Part shown: in pieces, positions 10,001 to 17,169 of the stretch
Position numbering within the stretch: the first letter of the stretch is position 1
Layout of the letters: the number at the start of each line of letters is the position of its first letter
Assembly: GCA_902795605.1 (NCBI GenBank)
Contig: CADBLU010000103.1
Coordinates: 1-43,880, forward strand
From: an uncultured Prevotellaceae bacterium
GTDB lineage: Bacteria; Bacteroidota; Bacteroidia; Bacteroidales; Bacteroidaceae
DNA: 43,880 nt
Direction: 5' to 3'
Made by a program: the position numbers and the translations under genes
Notes under the pieces: generated by a model
What the model was told of the DNA's origin: nothing
Seen by the model: only the letters and a program-made list of their open reading frames with translations
Databases searched by the model: none

Positions 10001-10138
10001 CGCCTGCGCATGTATGTGTCTGCTCAGAACCTGCTCACCATCAAGGCCAAGAATTTCACTGGTGTTGACCCGGAGAACGCCAACTTCGGCTATCCTATCC
10101 CACTCAATGTGACTTTCGGACTCAATGTATCATTCTAA
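7010..10138 (+). CDS. SusC-like TonB-dependent outer-membrane transporter
   Basis: 1042 residues, a normal SusC length. A signal peptide (about 1-22, ending LLYA) is followed by a carboxypeptidase-regulatory-like beta sandwich (about 34-105; EGTVTDAFGPVIGATV), a TonB box region (EVVVTGY), a plug domain (DLTGAVSTV through VRIRGIGTLNNNDPLYIIDGVP and SIYGSRAANGVIIITTKRGK) and a 22-stranded barrel ending in aromatic Phe (VTFGLNVSF). It imports oligosaccharides across the outer membrane in complex with the SusD lid encoded 13 bases downstream, powered by TonB-ExbBD. Context (GH32-type enzyme, DUF4960-like lipoprotein, sensor with a fructose/ribose-type domain) suggests a fructan, but the transporter sequence alone does not show this. 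Confidence 0.95.
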   Translation: MKELKRFLLSIMLIVAGTLLYAQTGPTFDGENLIEGTVTDAFGPVIGATVMEKGTSNGTVTDFDGNFKLNVQPGKTLVFSYIGLLSVELPAAQGMQVELKEDSKQLQEVVVTGYTTQRKADLTGAVSTVNVDELAKQNENNPVKALQGRVPGMNISADGSPSGSATVRIRGIGTLNNNDPLYIIDGVPTKAGMHELNGNDIESIQVLKDAASASIYGSRAANGVIIITTKRGKDGKVKIDFDASVAMQTYAHKMEVLNAKEFGQVMWQGYVNDGLDPNSNGLGYTYDWTYNAQGHPVLNNITMNKYLDMAATTPAADTDWFDQTTRSGLIQQYNASLSNGSEKGSSFFSLGYYKNKGIIKQSDFERISARMNAEYKLVKVGDRNIVTVGEHFTLNRTNEVQAPGGFLENVLQFNPSLPIRTINGDYAGPVGGYPDRENPVARLDRNSDNRYVYWRTFGDAYININPFKNFNIKSTFGLDYAQKEQRIFTYPVTEGTVANSINAVEAKQEHWTKWMWNAIATYNLEIGKHRADAMVGVELNREDDKWFSGKQYDFVVLNPDYMWPDAGVGESEAYGSGEGYTLTSFFGKANYTYNDRYLASITLRHDGSSRFGRNSRYGTFPSVSAGWRISEEPFMQNVNWLDNLKLRASWGQTGNQEISNLARYTLYVSNYGEAQFGGQSYGTSYDIAGTNGGQTLPSGFKRNQLGNDDLKWETTTQTNFGFDFGLFHNSLYGSLEWYFKKTKDILVYMPGVGVMGEGASQWINAGEMENRGIEFNVGYRGKLGAFQYDIAGNIGTYRNEVTKIPETIAAKGTFGGNGVESVVGHPLGAQVGYVFDGIFKSQEEIDNHASQNGAGLGRIRWKDLDGNGIINEKDQKWIYSPVPDFTWGLNVYVQYKNFDFTMFWQGVQGVDVISDLKKETDLWSGLNISNLNKGRRLLDAWSPTNMGSNIPAISTMDNNNEKRVSSFFVEDGSYAKLRTIQLGFNFPTSITEKLYMQRLRMYVSAQNLLTIKAKNFTGVDPENANFGYPIPLNVTFGLNVSF

Positions 10139-10151
10139 ACCATCAGCAATC

Positions 10152-11879
10152 ATGAAAGCAATAACCAATATCCTCAGCGCGGCTTTTGTCGTTTGCAGTC
10201 TCTATAGTTGCAGCGATTTCCTCGACGAGCACACACCGCAAGGCACACTCAGCGACGATCAGGTGAAGACCTCTGAGAATGCAGAGGCCATGGCTGTCTC
10301 GGCTTATGCCATCTTCACGACAGCTGAAGACATCAACTCCTCTTTCTCCATGTGGAACTTCGATGTCCGCAGTGACGACGCCTACAAGGGCGGCAGCGGC
10401 ACCAGTGACGGAGACGTGTTTCATCAGCTGGAGGTCCAGCAAGGTGTGCTGACGACCAACTGGAATATCAACGATATGTGGGTGCGTCTTTACAACAGCC
10501 TCTCGCGTGTCAACAGCGCCATCGCCCTGCTCAACGTCTGCGACGACAGTTATGCGATGAAGCAGCAGCGTCTGGCAGAGATGAAGTTCCTGCGTGCCTA
10601 TGGTCACTTCCTGTTGAAACGACTCTACAAGAACATCCCCTTCGTGGTGAATGAGAATCTGACCTACGATGAGTATAACGAGCTTTCCAACAGAACCTAT
10701 ACCAATGACGAAGGCTGGCAACTGATTATCGACGACCTCATGGAGGCCTATAATACCCTGCCGGAGACACAAACCGACAAGGGGCGTCCCACCAAAGCCT
10801 CGGCAGCGGCATTCCTCGCCAAGGTCTACCTTTACAAAGCCTATCGTCAGGATGACGCCAACAGCAACCAGGTGACTGAAATCAACCGTCAGGACCTGGA
10901 GAAAGTCATTGAGTTCACCAATCCCGCCCTCTACTCCAATTATGGGCTGGAGGACGACCTTCACAACAATTTCCGTCCCGAAGAGCAGTATGAGAACGGC
11001 AAAGAGAGCATCTGGGCCATTCAATACTCCCGTAACGACGGTTCCACCTACGGCAACCTCAACTGGAGCTATGGCCTGATACCTCCCAATATCCCCGGAG
11101 CCACCGACGGAGGCTGCGACTTCTACAAACCGAGCCAGAACCTGGTGAATGCCTACCGCACCGGCGCCGACGGCCTGCCTCTCCTCGACAGCTTCAACGA
11201 CAAGGATTACGACAAGGCGAGCGACAACGCCGACCCGCGTCTGTTCCTCACCATCGGCATCCCCGGCCTCCCCTATATGTTCAATAAGAACTACATGATG
11301 GAGGAGACCAGTATCTGGAGCCGCTCCAACGGTCTGTATGGCTACAATGTCTCGCTGAAGCAGAATGTCGACCCCGCACTCATCGACAGCTATCTCATCA
11401 AGGGGTCTTACTGGGCCAGTTCGATGAACCGCATCGTCTTCCGTTATGCCGAAGTGCTGCTGGAGCGGGCCGAGGCATACGCTCAGTTGGGGCAAGCCGA
11501 CCAAGCCATCGCCCTGGTCAATCAGGTCCGCAGCCGCGCTGCCGGCAGCACCCAGATGATAGGCAACTATCAGAGTCTGTATGGCGTGAAGATGTACATC
11601 ACCAACTACAAAGGCAACTATTCCAAGGAAGAGGCCGTCAAAATCGTGAAGATGGAGCGCCGTCTGGAATTGGGTATGGAGAGCGAGCGTTTCTTCGACC
11701 TTGTGCGCTGGGGTGATGCTGCCACCGTGCTCAATAAGTACTACGCAGAAGAAATCGACCACTGCGCCATCTACAACGGAGCCCATTTCACTGCCAACAA
11801 GGACGAATACCTGCCCATCCCCTTCGAGCAGATCTCTGCCTCCAACGGCCACTATACACAGAATATTGGTAACTGGTAA
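10152..11879 (+). CDS. SusD-like glycan-binding lipoprotein
   Basis: 575 residues from ATG 10152. The frame is open to an ATG at 10125 inside the SusC gene, but only the 10152 start gives a proper lipoprotein signal (MKAITNILSAAF to LYSC, Cys20). SusD features are the N-terminal DFLDEHTPQGTLSDD, the TPR-like helical core (RLYNSLSRVNSAIALL, EMKFLRAYGHFLLKRLY, KASAAAFLAKVYLYKAY) and the C-terminal RyaEVLLERAEAYAQLG and RRLELGMESERFFDLVRWGDA. It lies on the cell surface as a hinged lid over SusC and captures oligosaccharide. Spacing to SusC is 13 bases and to the next lipoprotein 19 bases, so one operon. Confidence 0.95.
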   Translation: MKAITNILSAAFVVCSLYSCSDFLDEHTPQGTLSDDQVKTSENAEAMAVSAYAIFTTAEDINSSFSMWNFDVRSDDAYKGGSGTSDGDVFHQLEVQQGVLTTNWNINDMWVRLYNSLSRVNSAIALLNVCDDSYAMKQQRLAEMKFLRAYGHFLLKRLYKNIPFVVNENLTYDEYNELSNRTYTNDEGWQLIIDDLMEAYNTLPETQTDKGRPTKASAAAFLAKVYLYKAYRQDDANSNQVTEINRQDLEKVIEFTNPALYSNYGLEDDLHNNFRPEEQYENGKESIWAIQYSRNDGSTYGNLNWSYGLIPPNIPGATDGGCDFYKPSQNLVNAYRTGADGLPLLDSFNDKDYDKASDNADPRLFLTIGIPGLPYMFNKNYMMEETSIWSRSNGLYGYNVSLKQNVDPALIDSYLIKGSYWASSMNRIVFRYAEVLLERAEAYAQLGQADQAIALVNQVRSRAAGSTQMIGNYQSLYGVKMYITNYKGNYSKEEAVKIVKMERRLELGMESERFFDLVRWGDAATVLNKYYAEEIDHCAIYNGAHFTANKDEYLPIPFEQISASNGHYTQNIGNW

Positions 11880-11898
11880 AACGTAACACAGAAACAGT

Positions 11899-13296
11899 AT
11901 GAAAACAAAGATATTCAACATCATAGGCGTCATCTGCATGCTATGTGGTCTTGCCGCCTGTTCCGACGACAACGTCAGCGACCTCCAGCTGAGCGGCGAC
12001 TGTATGGTTGAGGCTTTCGCCCTCGACAATTTCCAGGGGAACATCGACCTCGCATCACGCAGCATCGTAGTACGTCTGCCTGAGGTCTATGAGACATCAG
12101 CCATGAAAGTGACCCAGCTCAACCTCTCGAATGGTTCCGCATGCAACATACAGCAGGGAGAGACCCTCAACATGGATGCCGCCAAGGTATTGCACGTCAC
12201 CAATGGCGACGTCTATCTCGACTGGACGGTCTCCGTGCTTCACGACGAGGCCCGCATCACGCAGTTTGTCATCAACGACATCTATATGGGAACAATCGAT
12301 CAGACCACGAAGACCATCACTGTGTATGTGCCTGCTGCTATCGGCCTGACCAACCTGGTGCCCACTATCACCTATAGCGCCAACGCCACCATCACCCCCG
12401 CCACGGGAGTGCCACAGGACTTCACACAGCCTGTCACCTACAAAGTGACCAACAATTCTGCAGAGAGCACCTACACCGTCAAGGTGATAGCCATCGACAA
12501 GCCGTCGGCTCTCTTCGTGGGCTCTACACCGACGATGAACGACCTCGACCCTGAGGCCAAGGCCGCCTGCGAATGGATGTTGGGCAATGTGCCCAATTCG
12601 CTCTACGCCTCTTTTGCCGACCTTGAGGCCAATACCGTAGACCTCTCCGACTGCAAGGTCATCTGGTGGCACTATCATGTGGACGGTGGTGTGGACGGTC
12701 ACGATGTCTTCGCCGCCAAGGCCACCGATGCGCTGGCCGCCAAGAACCAGTTGCGCTCCTTCTATGAGAATGGTGGAGCGTTCTTCCTCACCCGTTATGC
12801 CACCAACCTGCCGTCGTTTATCGGAGTGACCGGCGACGATGAGTGGACCACACCCAACAACTGCTGGGGACAGAATGAGGATGGTGCAGAACTCTGCGGC
12901 GGACCTTGGACGTTCCGTATCTTCGACGGACAGAACGATCACCCACTTTGGCAGAACCTCGTCGCTGGCGACAATGCCAATGAGGTGTACTGCACCGATG
13001 CCGGCTATCACATCACCAACTCGACGGCTCAGTATCACATCGGTACCGACTGGGGAGGCTATGACAACCATGACGCTTGGGAAGCCCGTACCGGCGGCAA
13101 GATCCTCGGCGTGGGTGGCGACGGCGCTGTCGTGGCTTGGGAATATCCTGCCCGTGACGGAAAGGGTGGCATCATCTGTATAGGCTCTGGATGCTACGAC
13201 TGGTATTCATACACCTATGAGGCTGGCTACACAGAGAACTACCATCGCAACATCGCCATCATTACACAGAACGCATTCAATTACTTAATGAAATAA
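11899..13296 (+). CDS. DUF4960-like surface lipoprotein, candidate fructan-binding protein
   Basis: 465 residues with a lipoprotein signal ending LAAC (Cys21). The N-terminal half (about 25-205) is two small beta sandwiches with repeated ITQFVINDIYMGTID / TYKVTNNSAESTYTVKV type strands. The C-terminal half (about 208-465) looks like DUF4960: ALFVGSTPTMNDLDPEAKAACEW, CKVIWWHYHVDGG, LRSFYENGGAFFLTRYATNLPSFIGV, then several Trp-rich loops. It resembles a glutamine-amidotransferase-like flavodoxin fold with no obvious catalytic triad. From memory, this family occurs in fructan loci of Bacteroides in the slot where SusE/F-type surface binding proteins sit. It lies between SusD and the GH32-type enzyme (9 bases). 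The binding role is inferred from position. Confidence 0.7.
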   Translation: MKTKIFNIIGVICMLCGLAACSDDNVSDLQLSGDCMVEAFALDNFQGNIDLASRSIVVRLPEVYETSAMKVTQLNLSNGSACNIQQGETLNMDAAKVLHVTNGDVYLDWTVSVLHDEARITQFVINDIYMGTIDQTTKTITVYVPAAIGLTNLVPTITYSANATITPATGVPQDFTQPVTYKVTNNSAESTYTVKVIAIDKPSALFVGSTPTMNDLDPEAKAACEWMLGNVPNSLYASFADLEANTVDLSDCKVIWWHYHVDGGVDGHDVFAAKATDALAAKNQLRSFYENGGAFFLTRYATNLPSFIGVTGDDEWTTPNNCWGQNEDGAELCGGPWTFRIFDGQNDHPLWQNLVAGDNANEVYCTDAGYHITNSTAQYHIGTDWGGYDNHDAWEARTGGKILGVGGDGAVVAWEYPARDGKGGIICIGSGCYDWYSYTYEAGYTENYHRNIAIITQNAFNYLMK

Positions 13297-13305
13297 TACG
13301 AGACT

Positions 13306-14892
13306 ATGAAACGTGCAATAATATTTTCACTGTTCGCTATGGTGCTGTCAGCCTCCGCGCTGACGGCATGCAGCGACGACGATTTCAGCGGCGACCCTTC
13401 GAAGGACTGGGCAGGCACCACCACCTTCTTCAATTCCACTGACGAGAACGGTTTCTCCGTCTATTACAACCCAGCCATCGGACGTTGTGGCGACCCTATG
13501 CCTTTCTACGACCAGAAAGCAGGTGAGTTTAAGGTTCTTTATCTGCAGGAGTACGACAACAACGCCACCTACAACTATCATCCCATCTGGGGTGTGTCGA
13601 CACATGACGGCGCCACGTATGAATCTCTGGGTGAGGTGCTCTCCACCGGTACCTCGACGTTGGAGCAGGATGCTGCCCTTGGCACCGGCTGCGCCATCTA
13701 CAACGAGAAAGACGGACTCTATTACATCTACTATACTGGGCACAACCCCAACTGCAAGAACGTGGAGGCCGTGATGCGCGCCACATCACCCGATTTCAAG
13801 ACATGGACCAAAGACCATGCATGGATACTCAAGGGCGATGACTATGGCTATTCACCTGTCGACTTCCGCGATCCTCAGATTTTTGTCGCAGAGGATGGCC
13901 TGTATCACATGGTGATCTCCAGCAACCTCAAGTTTGCCGAGTTTACCTCAAGTGACCTGAGGACATGGAAGCACGTTGGACAGTTCCCGATGATTTGGGA
14001 CCGTATGCTCGAATGTCCCGACATTTTCAAGATGGGCAACTATTGGTACATGGTTTATAGCGAGGGCTATCGGGCCAGTTGGAGCCGCAAGGTGAAATAT
14101 ATGATGGCTCCCACCTATGAGGGCCTGAAGGCTTGCTTCAACGACCCGGGTGCCAACTGGCCGAAAGACGGTCATGAGGGTGTGCTGGACAGCCGTGCTT
14201 TCTATGCCGGCAAGACAGCCTCCAACGGTACGGACCGCTATATCTGGGGATGGTGTCCCTACCGCACAGGTTCCACCATCTATGAGAAGAACATCAATGT
14301 GGGAGCCGGCGGAGAGCCCAACTGGTCGGGTGCGCTGGTATGCCACAAGATCATCCAGCACAGCGACGGCACGCTGACTCTCGGAGAAGTGCCCGCCATG
14401 GCTGCCAAGTACAACAAGGCACAGAGTGTGAACGTGGTAGACTCGAAGGGCTATTCCAACGGCACGTTGTCGGGCGACGGAGCATACGTGCTCTACAACC
14501 GCCTTGGGACTGGCAACCACATCTCTTTTGATGTGAAGACCTCAAACAACTGGGATAAGTTCGGTATCTCGCTGGTACGTGGCACTGATTCCGAGAAATT
14601 CTACACGATGGTGGTGAATCCCGAGTGGGAGGACGGTCGCAAGGTGAACTTCGAGGAGGAAGGCCCTGCCGGAAAGGGATTCATCGAGGGAATCGATGGC
14701 TATGTATTCAGCCGTCCGGCCGACAATGTGTACCATATCGACATCTATACGGACAACTCGGTGATGGTGATGTATATCAATGACGTATGTGCATACACCA
14801 ACCGCATCTATGGCATACAGAAGAACTGTTGGAGCATCAACAACTATGGTGGCAACATCACAGTCTCTGATGTCCAGGTCAGCCAGTTTTAG
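13306..14892 (+). CDS. GH32-type glycoside hydrolase lipoprotein (fructanase-like)
   Basis: 528 residues; lipobox LTAC (Cys22). A five-bladed propeller (about 45-370) carries the GH32/GH68 clan signatures: GRCGDPMPFYD with Asp63 in the nucleophile position, DFRDPQIF (Arg188-Asp189-Pro190, the RDP transition-state stabiliser) and MLECPDIF (Glu236-Cys237, the acid/base EC motif). A C-terminal beta sandwich (about 375-528) has GNHISFDVKTSNNWDKFGISLVRG, as in GH32 enzymes. The first motif differs from the classical WMNDPNG, so this belongs to a divergent branch. Expected activity is hydrolysis of beta-2,1 or beta-2,6 fructosyl bonds at the cell surface; linkage and endo/exo mode are not readable. 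Last gene of the operon; a large hairpin follows. Confidence 0.8.
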   Translation: MKRAIIFSLFAMVLSASALTACSDDDFSGDPSKDWAGTTTFFNSTDENGFSVYYNPAIGRCGDPMPFYDQKAGEFKVLYLQEYDNNATYNYHPIWGVSTHDGATYESLGEVLSTGTSTLEQDAALGTGCAIYNEKDGLYYIYYTGHNPNCKNVEAVMRATSPDFKTWTKDHAWILKGDDYGYSPVDFRDPQIFVAEDGLYHMVISSNLKFAEFTSSDLRTWKHVGQFPMIWDRMLECPDIFKMGNYWYMVYSEGYRASWSRKVKYMMAPTYEGLKACFNDPGANWPKDGHEGVLDSRAFYAGKTASNGTDRYIWGWCPYRTGSTIYEKNINVGAGGEPNWSGALVCHKIIQHSDGTLTLGEVPAMAAKYNKAQSVNVVDSKGYSNGTLSGDGAYVLYNRLGTGNHISFDVKTSNNWDKFGISLVRGTDSEKFYTMVVNPEWEDGRKVNFEEEGPAGKGFIEGIDGYVFSRPADNVYHIDIYTDNSVMVMYINDVCAYTNRIYGIQKNCWSINNYGGNITVSDVQVSQF

Positions 14893-14948
14893 TATGCTGA
14901 AAACGAGTCCTTCACATACTCTTTAAAAGAAGAAAAGGATTCTATACC

Positions 14949-15020
14949 GACTACGGAGTCGTGGAGTAGGGAGTTTCTTGCGCGCCATGCGCCTCCCTCT
15001 TTCTCCATGACTCCGTAGTC
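14949..15020. terminator. Long hairpin terminator after the PUL
   Basis: GACTACGGAGTC (14949-14960) is perfectly complementary to GACTCCGTAGTC (15009-15020), and pairing continues inward with one mismatch (GTGGAG against CTCCAT) and imperfectly beyond (AGGGAG against CTCCCT). The loop contains a further GCGC/GCGC pair. It is followed by CCTTTTTTG (15021-15029), a plus-strand U-tract. It lies between convergent genes and may also stop the minus-strand hydrolase transcript. The stem is longer than most simple terminators. Confidence 0.75.
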
Positions 15021-15088
15021 CCTTTTTTGTCAACCTGCAAATTTGAGGCGCATAACAGCACTGTCGGTGCGCCAGAAGGTTCGCCCTG

Positions 15089-16348
15089 TCACAGCCGGCG
15101 TATCCACTCGGCGATGTCCTCCAGCACTTCGGGTGAGAGGGTCTCCTCGATGGCGCGGTATTCGTTGGAGTTGCCGGTGGTGCAGTGCTGCATCAGGTGA
15201 TTCAGTCCAGGGTATTCCTTGAAAAAATGCTTGCGGTTTTTGGGCAAGGCCTGCCGGATGGCCGGGAGGTTGAGCGAGGAGATGACCTGACAGTCGAGGG
15301 CGCCGTTGATGGCCATCACCGGGCATCGGATGGCACGTAGGGCATCAGTCGGGTCATAGTCGATAAAATACTTCACCCACGGGATATTCTGGCTGGAGAG
15401 AGTCTGTCGGTATGCTTGGGTGCTCATCTTTTGCGAAGAGCCGTTCAATTCCAGTATTTTGTTGGCTTGTGCCGTCAGGACAGTGTCGCCTTTGACGCCT
15501 ACGCCTCCCATGGAGATGATGAAGTCTACTTTCTTCTGCTGGCCCAGCATGAAAGCGATGGTTGCTCCCTCGCTGTGGCCGAGGATGCCGATGCGGCGGA
15601 ACGTCCCCTGCCGACGCAGGAATTCCACTCCGGCGGCAGCGTCGCGCATGAAGTCTTCGGTGGTGGCATTCGCCACGTCGCCGCCAGTGGACTGTGCCGT
15701 GGCGCGGTCGTCATAGCGCAGTGAGGCGATGCCGTGCCGTGCTAAAAAGTCGGCCATCACCAAGAAGGGTTTGTGTTCGAAGACTTCCTCGTCGCGGTTC
15801 TGCTGTCCGCTGCCGCTCACCATCACGACCACCGGCGTGTTTTTCAGACGTACGTTTTTGTCGTCTACGGGAAAGGTGAGGGTGCCTGCCAGGGTGGCTT
15901 TGTCACGGTCGTTGACAAAGGTCACTTCCTGAGTGGAGTAGGGAAAAGGCGGCTGAGGTGTCTGTGGCCTTGAGACTGCTTCTTCTCCCCGGTGCAGCAT
16001 CAGAGGGAGAGCCATCATGTTTTGGCGGAACGTGCCCTTGATGCTGTCGCCGGTCAGCCGTCCCCTGTAGAAGGCATTGAGAGAGGCTACGCTGACAGCG
16101 ACAGAATCTTCGGTCAGGTGGTCCACTTTTCCCTTGATGCCCTTGGCTCCTTGGTCGGGACTGTCGAGGGTGCATATCGGTTGTCCCATCTCGTCGCGGT
16201 CGAGATGGATGACGATGGTGAGCGACGTGCCGCCAAATTGCAGTTTGCCGGTCCATGCTCCGTCAAGGGCTTTTGCCGACTGTGCCGTGGCCATGGTGGC
16301 AGACAGGCTTAGTGTGATGAAGATACAGAAGATTCGTTGGATATTCAT
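15089..16348 (-). CDS. Secreted alpha/beta hydrolase (serine esterase/peptidase-like)
   Basis: 419 residues. A signal peptide (about 1-22, ATMATAQ) is followed by an N-terminal beta-rich domain (about 28-120; LDGAWTGKLQFGG, a lipocalin-like barrel common in this family) and an alpha/beta hydrolase domain (about 150-419). The hydrolase has VVMVSGSGQQNRDE (oxyanion region), ASLRYDDRATAQSTGG, the nucleophile elbow GHSEG, an acid in INGALDCQV and the catalytic His in PGLNHLMQ. No lipobox, so probably periplasmic. Family members are annotated as S9-like peptidases or dienelactone-hydrolase-like esterases; the substrate is unknown. It stands alone, facing the PUL, with a TATTTTTG -7 element upstream; I see no sign that it belongs to the PUL. 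Confidence 0.85.
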   Translation of the reverse strand: MNIQRIFCIFITLSLSATMATAQSAKALDGAWTGKLQFGGTSLTIVIHLDRDEMGQPICTLDSPDQGAKGIKGKVDHLTEDSVAVSVASLNAFYRGRLTGDSIKGTFRQNMMALPLMLHRGEEAVSRPQTPQPPFPYSTQEVTFVNDRDKATLAGTLTFPVDDKNVRLKNTPVVVMVSGSGQQNRDEEVFEHKPFLVMADFLARHGIASLRYDDRATAQSTGGDVANATTEDFMRDAAAGVEFLRRQGTFRRIGILGHSEGATIAFMLGQQKKVDFIISMGGVGVKGDTVLTAQANKILELNGSSQKMSTQAYRQTLSSQNIPWVKYFIDYDPTDALRAIRCPVMAINGALDCQVISSLNLPAIRQALPKNRKHFFKEYPGLNHLMQHCTTGNSNEYRAIEETLSPEVLEDIAEWIRRL

Positions 16349-16406
16349 GATGTTAGGATTTATAAAATCATTTTTCCCGGTTGCTATGCCATTGGCAATG
16401 TCTGTG

Positions 16407-16414
16407 CAAAAATA
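16407..16414 (-). promoter_or_regulatory. -7 promoter element for the secreted hydrolase
   Basis: On the minus strand this reads TATTTTTG, matching TAnnTTTG, about 60 nt before the ATG at 16348. No clear -33 element is visible. Confidence 0.45.
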
Positions 16415-16484
16415 CAGCTATTTTGCGATGAAAGGTACATTGTTGAAAGATAAAAGGTGAGTTTTGTGAAAAATAAACGCATTT

Positions 16485-16516
16485 TTTGGATAGTTCACAT
16501 AATATTACTAAATTTG
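16485..16516 (+). promoter_or_regulatory. Bacteroidota promoter, TTTG-N20-TAAATTTG
   Basis: TTTG at 16485-16488 and TAAATTTG at 16509-16516 are separated by 20 bases, close to the ideal arrangement for the Bacteroidota primary sigma factor. The predicted start near 16523 leaves a leader of about 70 nt before the ATG at 16596. Confidence 0.65.
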
Positions 16517-16595
16517 CCCTGTCAAGTTGGGCTTGGCGTTTGGCAACAGTGAAAATAGCAGTTGCCATTCAGAATACCTACCTTAATTAAAAACA

Positions 16596-17090
16596 ATGAA
16601 TATGATACGACAGATGATAACGGCATTGCTCTGCCTGATGAGCATGGCTGTGAGTGCAGGCGACAACTTGTTTGTGGCAGAGGATGTGGTATGGGCGAAA
16701 GACGGACAGTGTGAACTGGTCATCGGGCTTACCAACGAAGACGATGTGAGCGGTATGCAGTTCGATCTCTATCTCCCGGATGGCATCACGATTCAGAAGA
16801 ATGAGCGAGGCAGGGAGGTGACTCAGACCACGGAGCGGTTGGATAAAGTAAGCGTTATCTGCAAGCATCTCGAAGGCAACAGATATCGCTTCGTGATTTT
16901 CTCGATGCGGGCGAAGCCGTTGGCAGGAAACAGCGGTGCGCTCTTCAGCATTCCCCTTGAGAAGACAGACGCCGTGAAGAAAGGCGACTATGTGGCTCGC
17001 TTCACAGGCATCAACCTCTCGGTGGTGTTGGATAATAAGAACACCAACTGTGTGGTCGGCCCCCATGAACTGAAGATAAAAGTGAAGTAG
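16596..17090 (+). CDS. Small secreted protein, cohesin-like beta-sandwich
   Basis: 164 residues (ATG 16596; ATG 16602 also possible). The signal peptide ends at about residue 21 (MAVSAG) with no lipobox, so periplasmic or secreted. The mature protein is one beta-rich domain: CELVIGLTNEDDVSGMQFDLYLPDGITI, then an Arg-rich strand pair, RFVIFSMRAKPLAGNSGALFSIPLE and a final GPHELKIKV strand. The order (binding strand with GMQFDLYLPDG, then GNSGALFSI) resembles cohesin-like domains found in many Prevotella/Bacteroides secreted proteins, usually as part of larger proteins. Here it stands alone with no partner domain. It has its own promoter and a hairpin after the stop. Function unknown. Confidence 0.6.
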   Translation: MNMIRQMITALLCLMSMAVSAGDNLFVAEDVVWAKDGQCELVIGLTNEDDVSGMQFDLYLPDGITIQKNERGREVTQTTERLDKVSVICKHLEGNRYRFVIFSMRAKPLAGNSGALFSIPLEKTDAVKKGDYVARFTGINLSVVLDNKNTNCVVGPHELKIKVK

Positions 17091-17114
17091 TCGTCCGGCA
17101 AGAGGCATTATAAA

Positions 17115-17153
17115 GAAGCGAGGGTATGCTCAAAAGGAGCACACCCTCGCTTC
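17115..17153. terminator. Intrinsic terminator hairpin between convergent genes
   Basis: GAAGCGAGGGTATGCTC (17115-17131) pairs with GAGCACACCCTCGCTTC (17137-17153) with a single mismatch around a five-base AAAAG loop. There is little U-tract on the plus side (TTGGTATG); on the minus side TTTATAATG follows. It probably serves both flanking genes. Confidence 0.75.
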
Positions 17154-17169
17154 TTGGTATGTGATGGCT

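Noticed and set aside
10143..12065. Long minus-strand open frame opposite the SusD gene
   Set aside because: Same cause: a shadow of codon bias on the strand opposite a well-supported gene; no motif.
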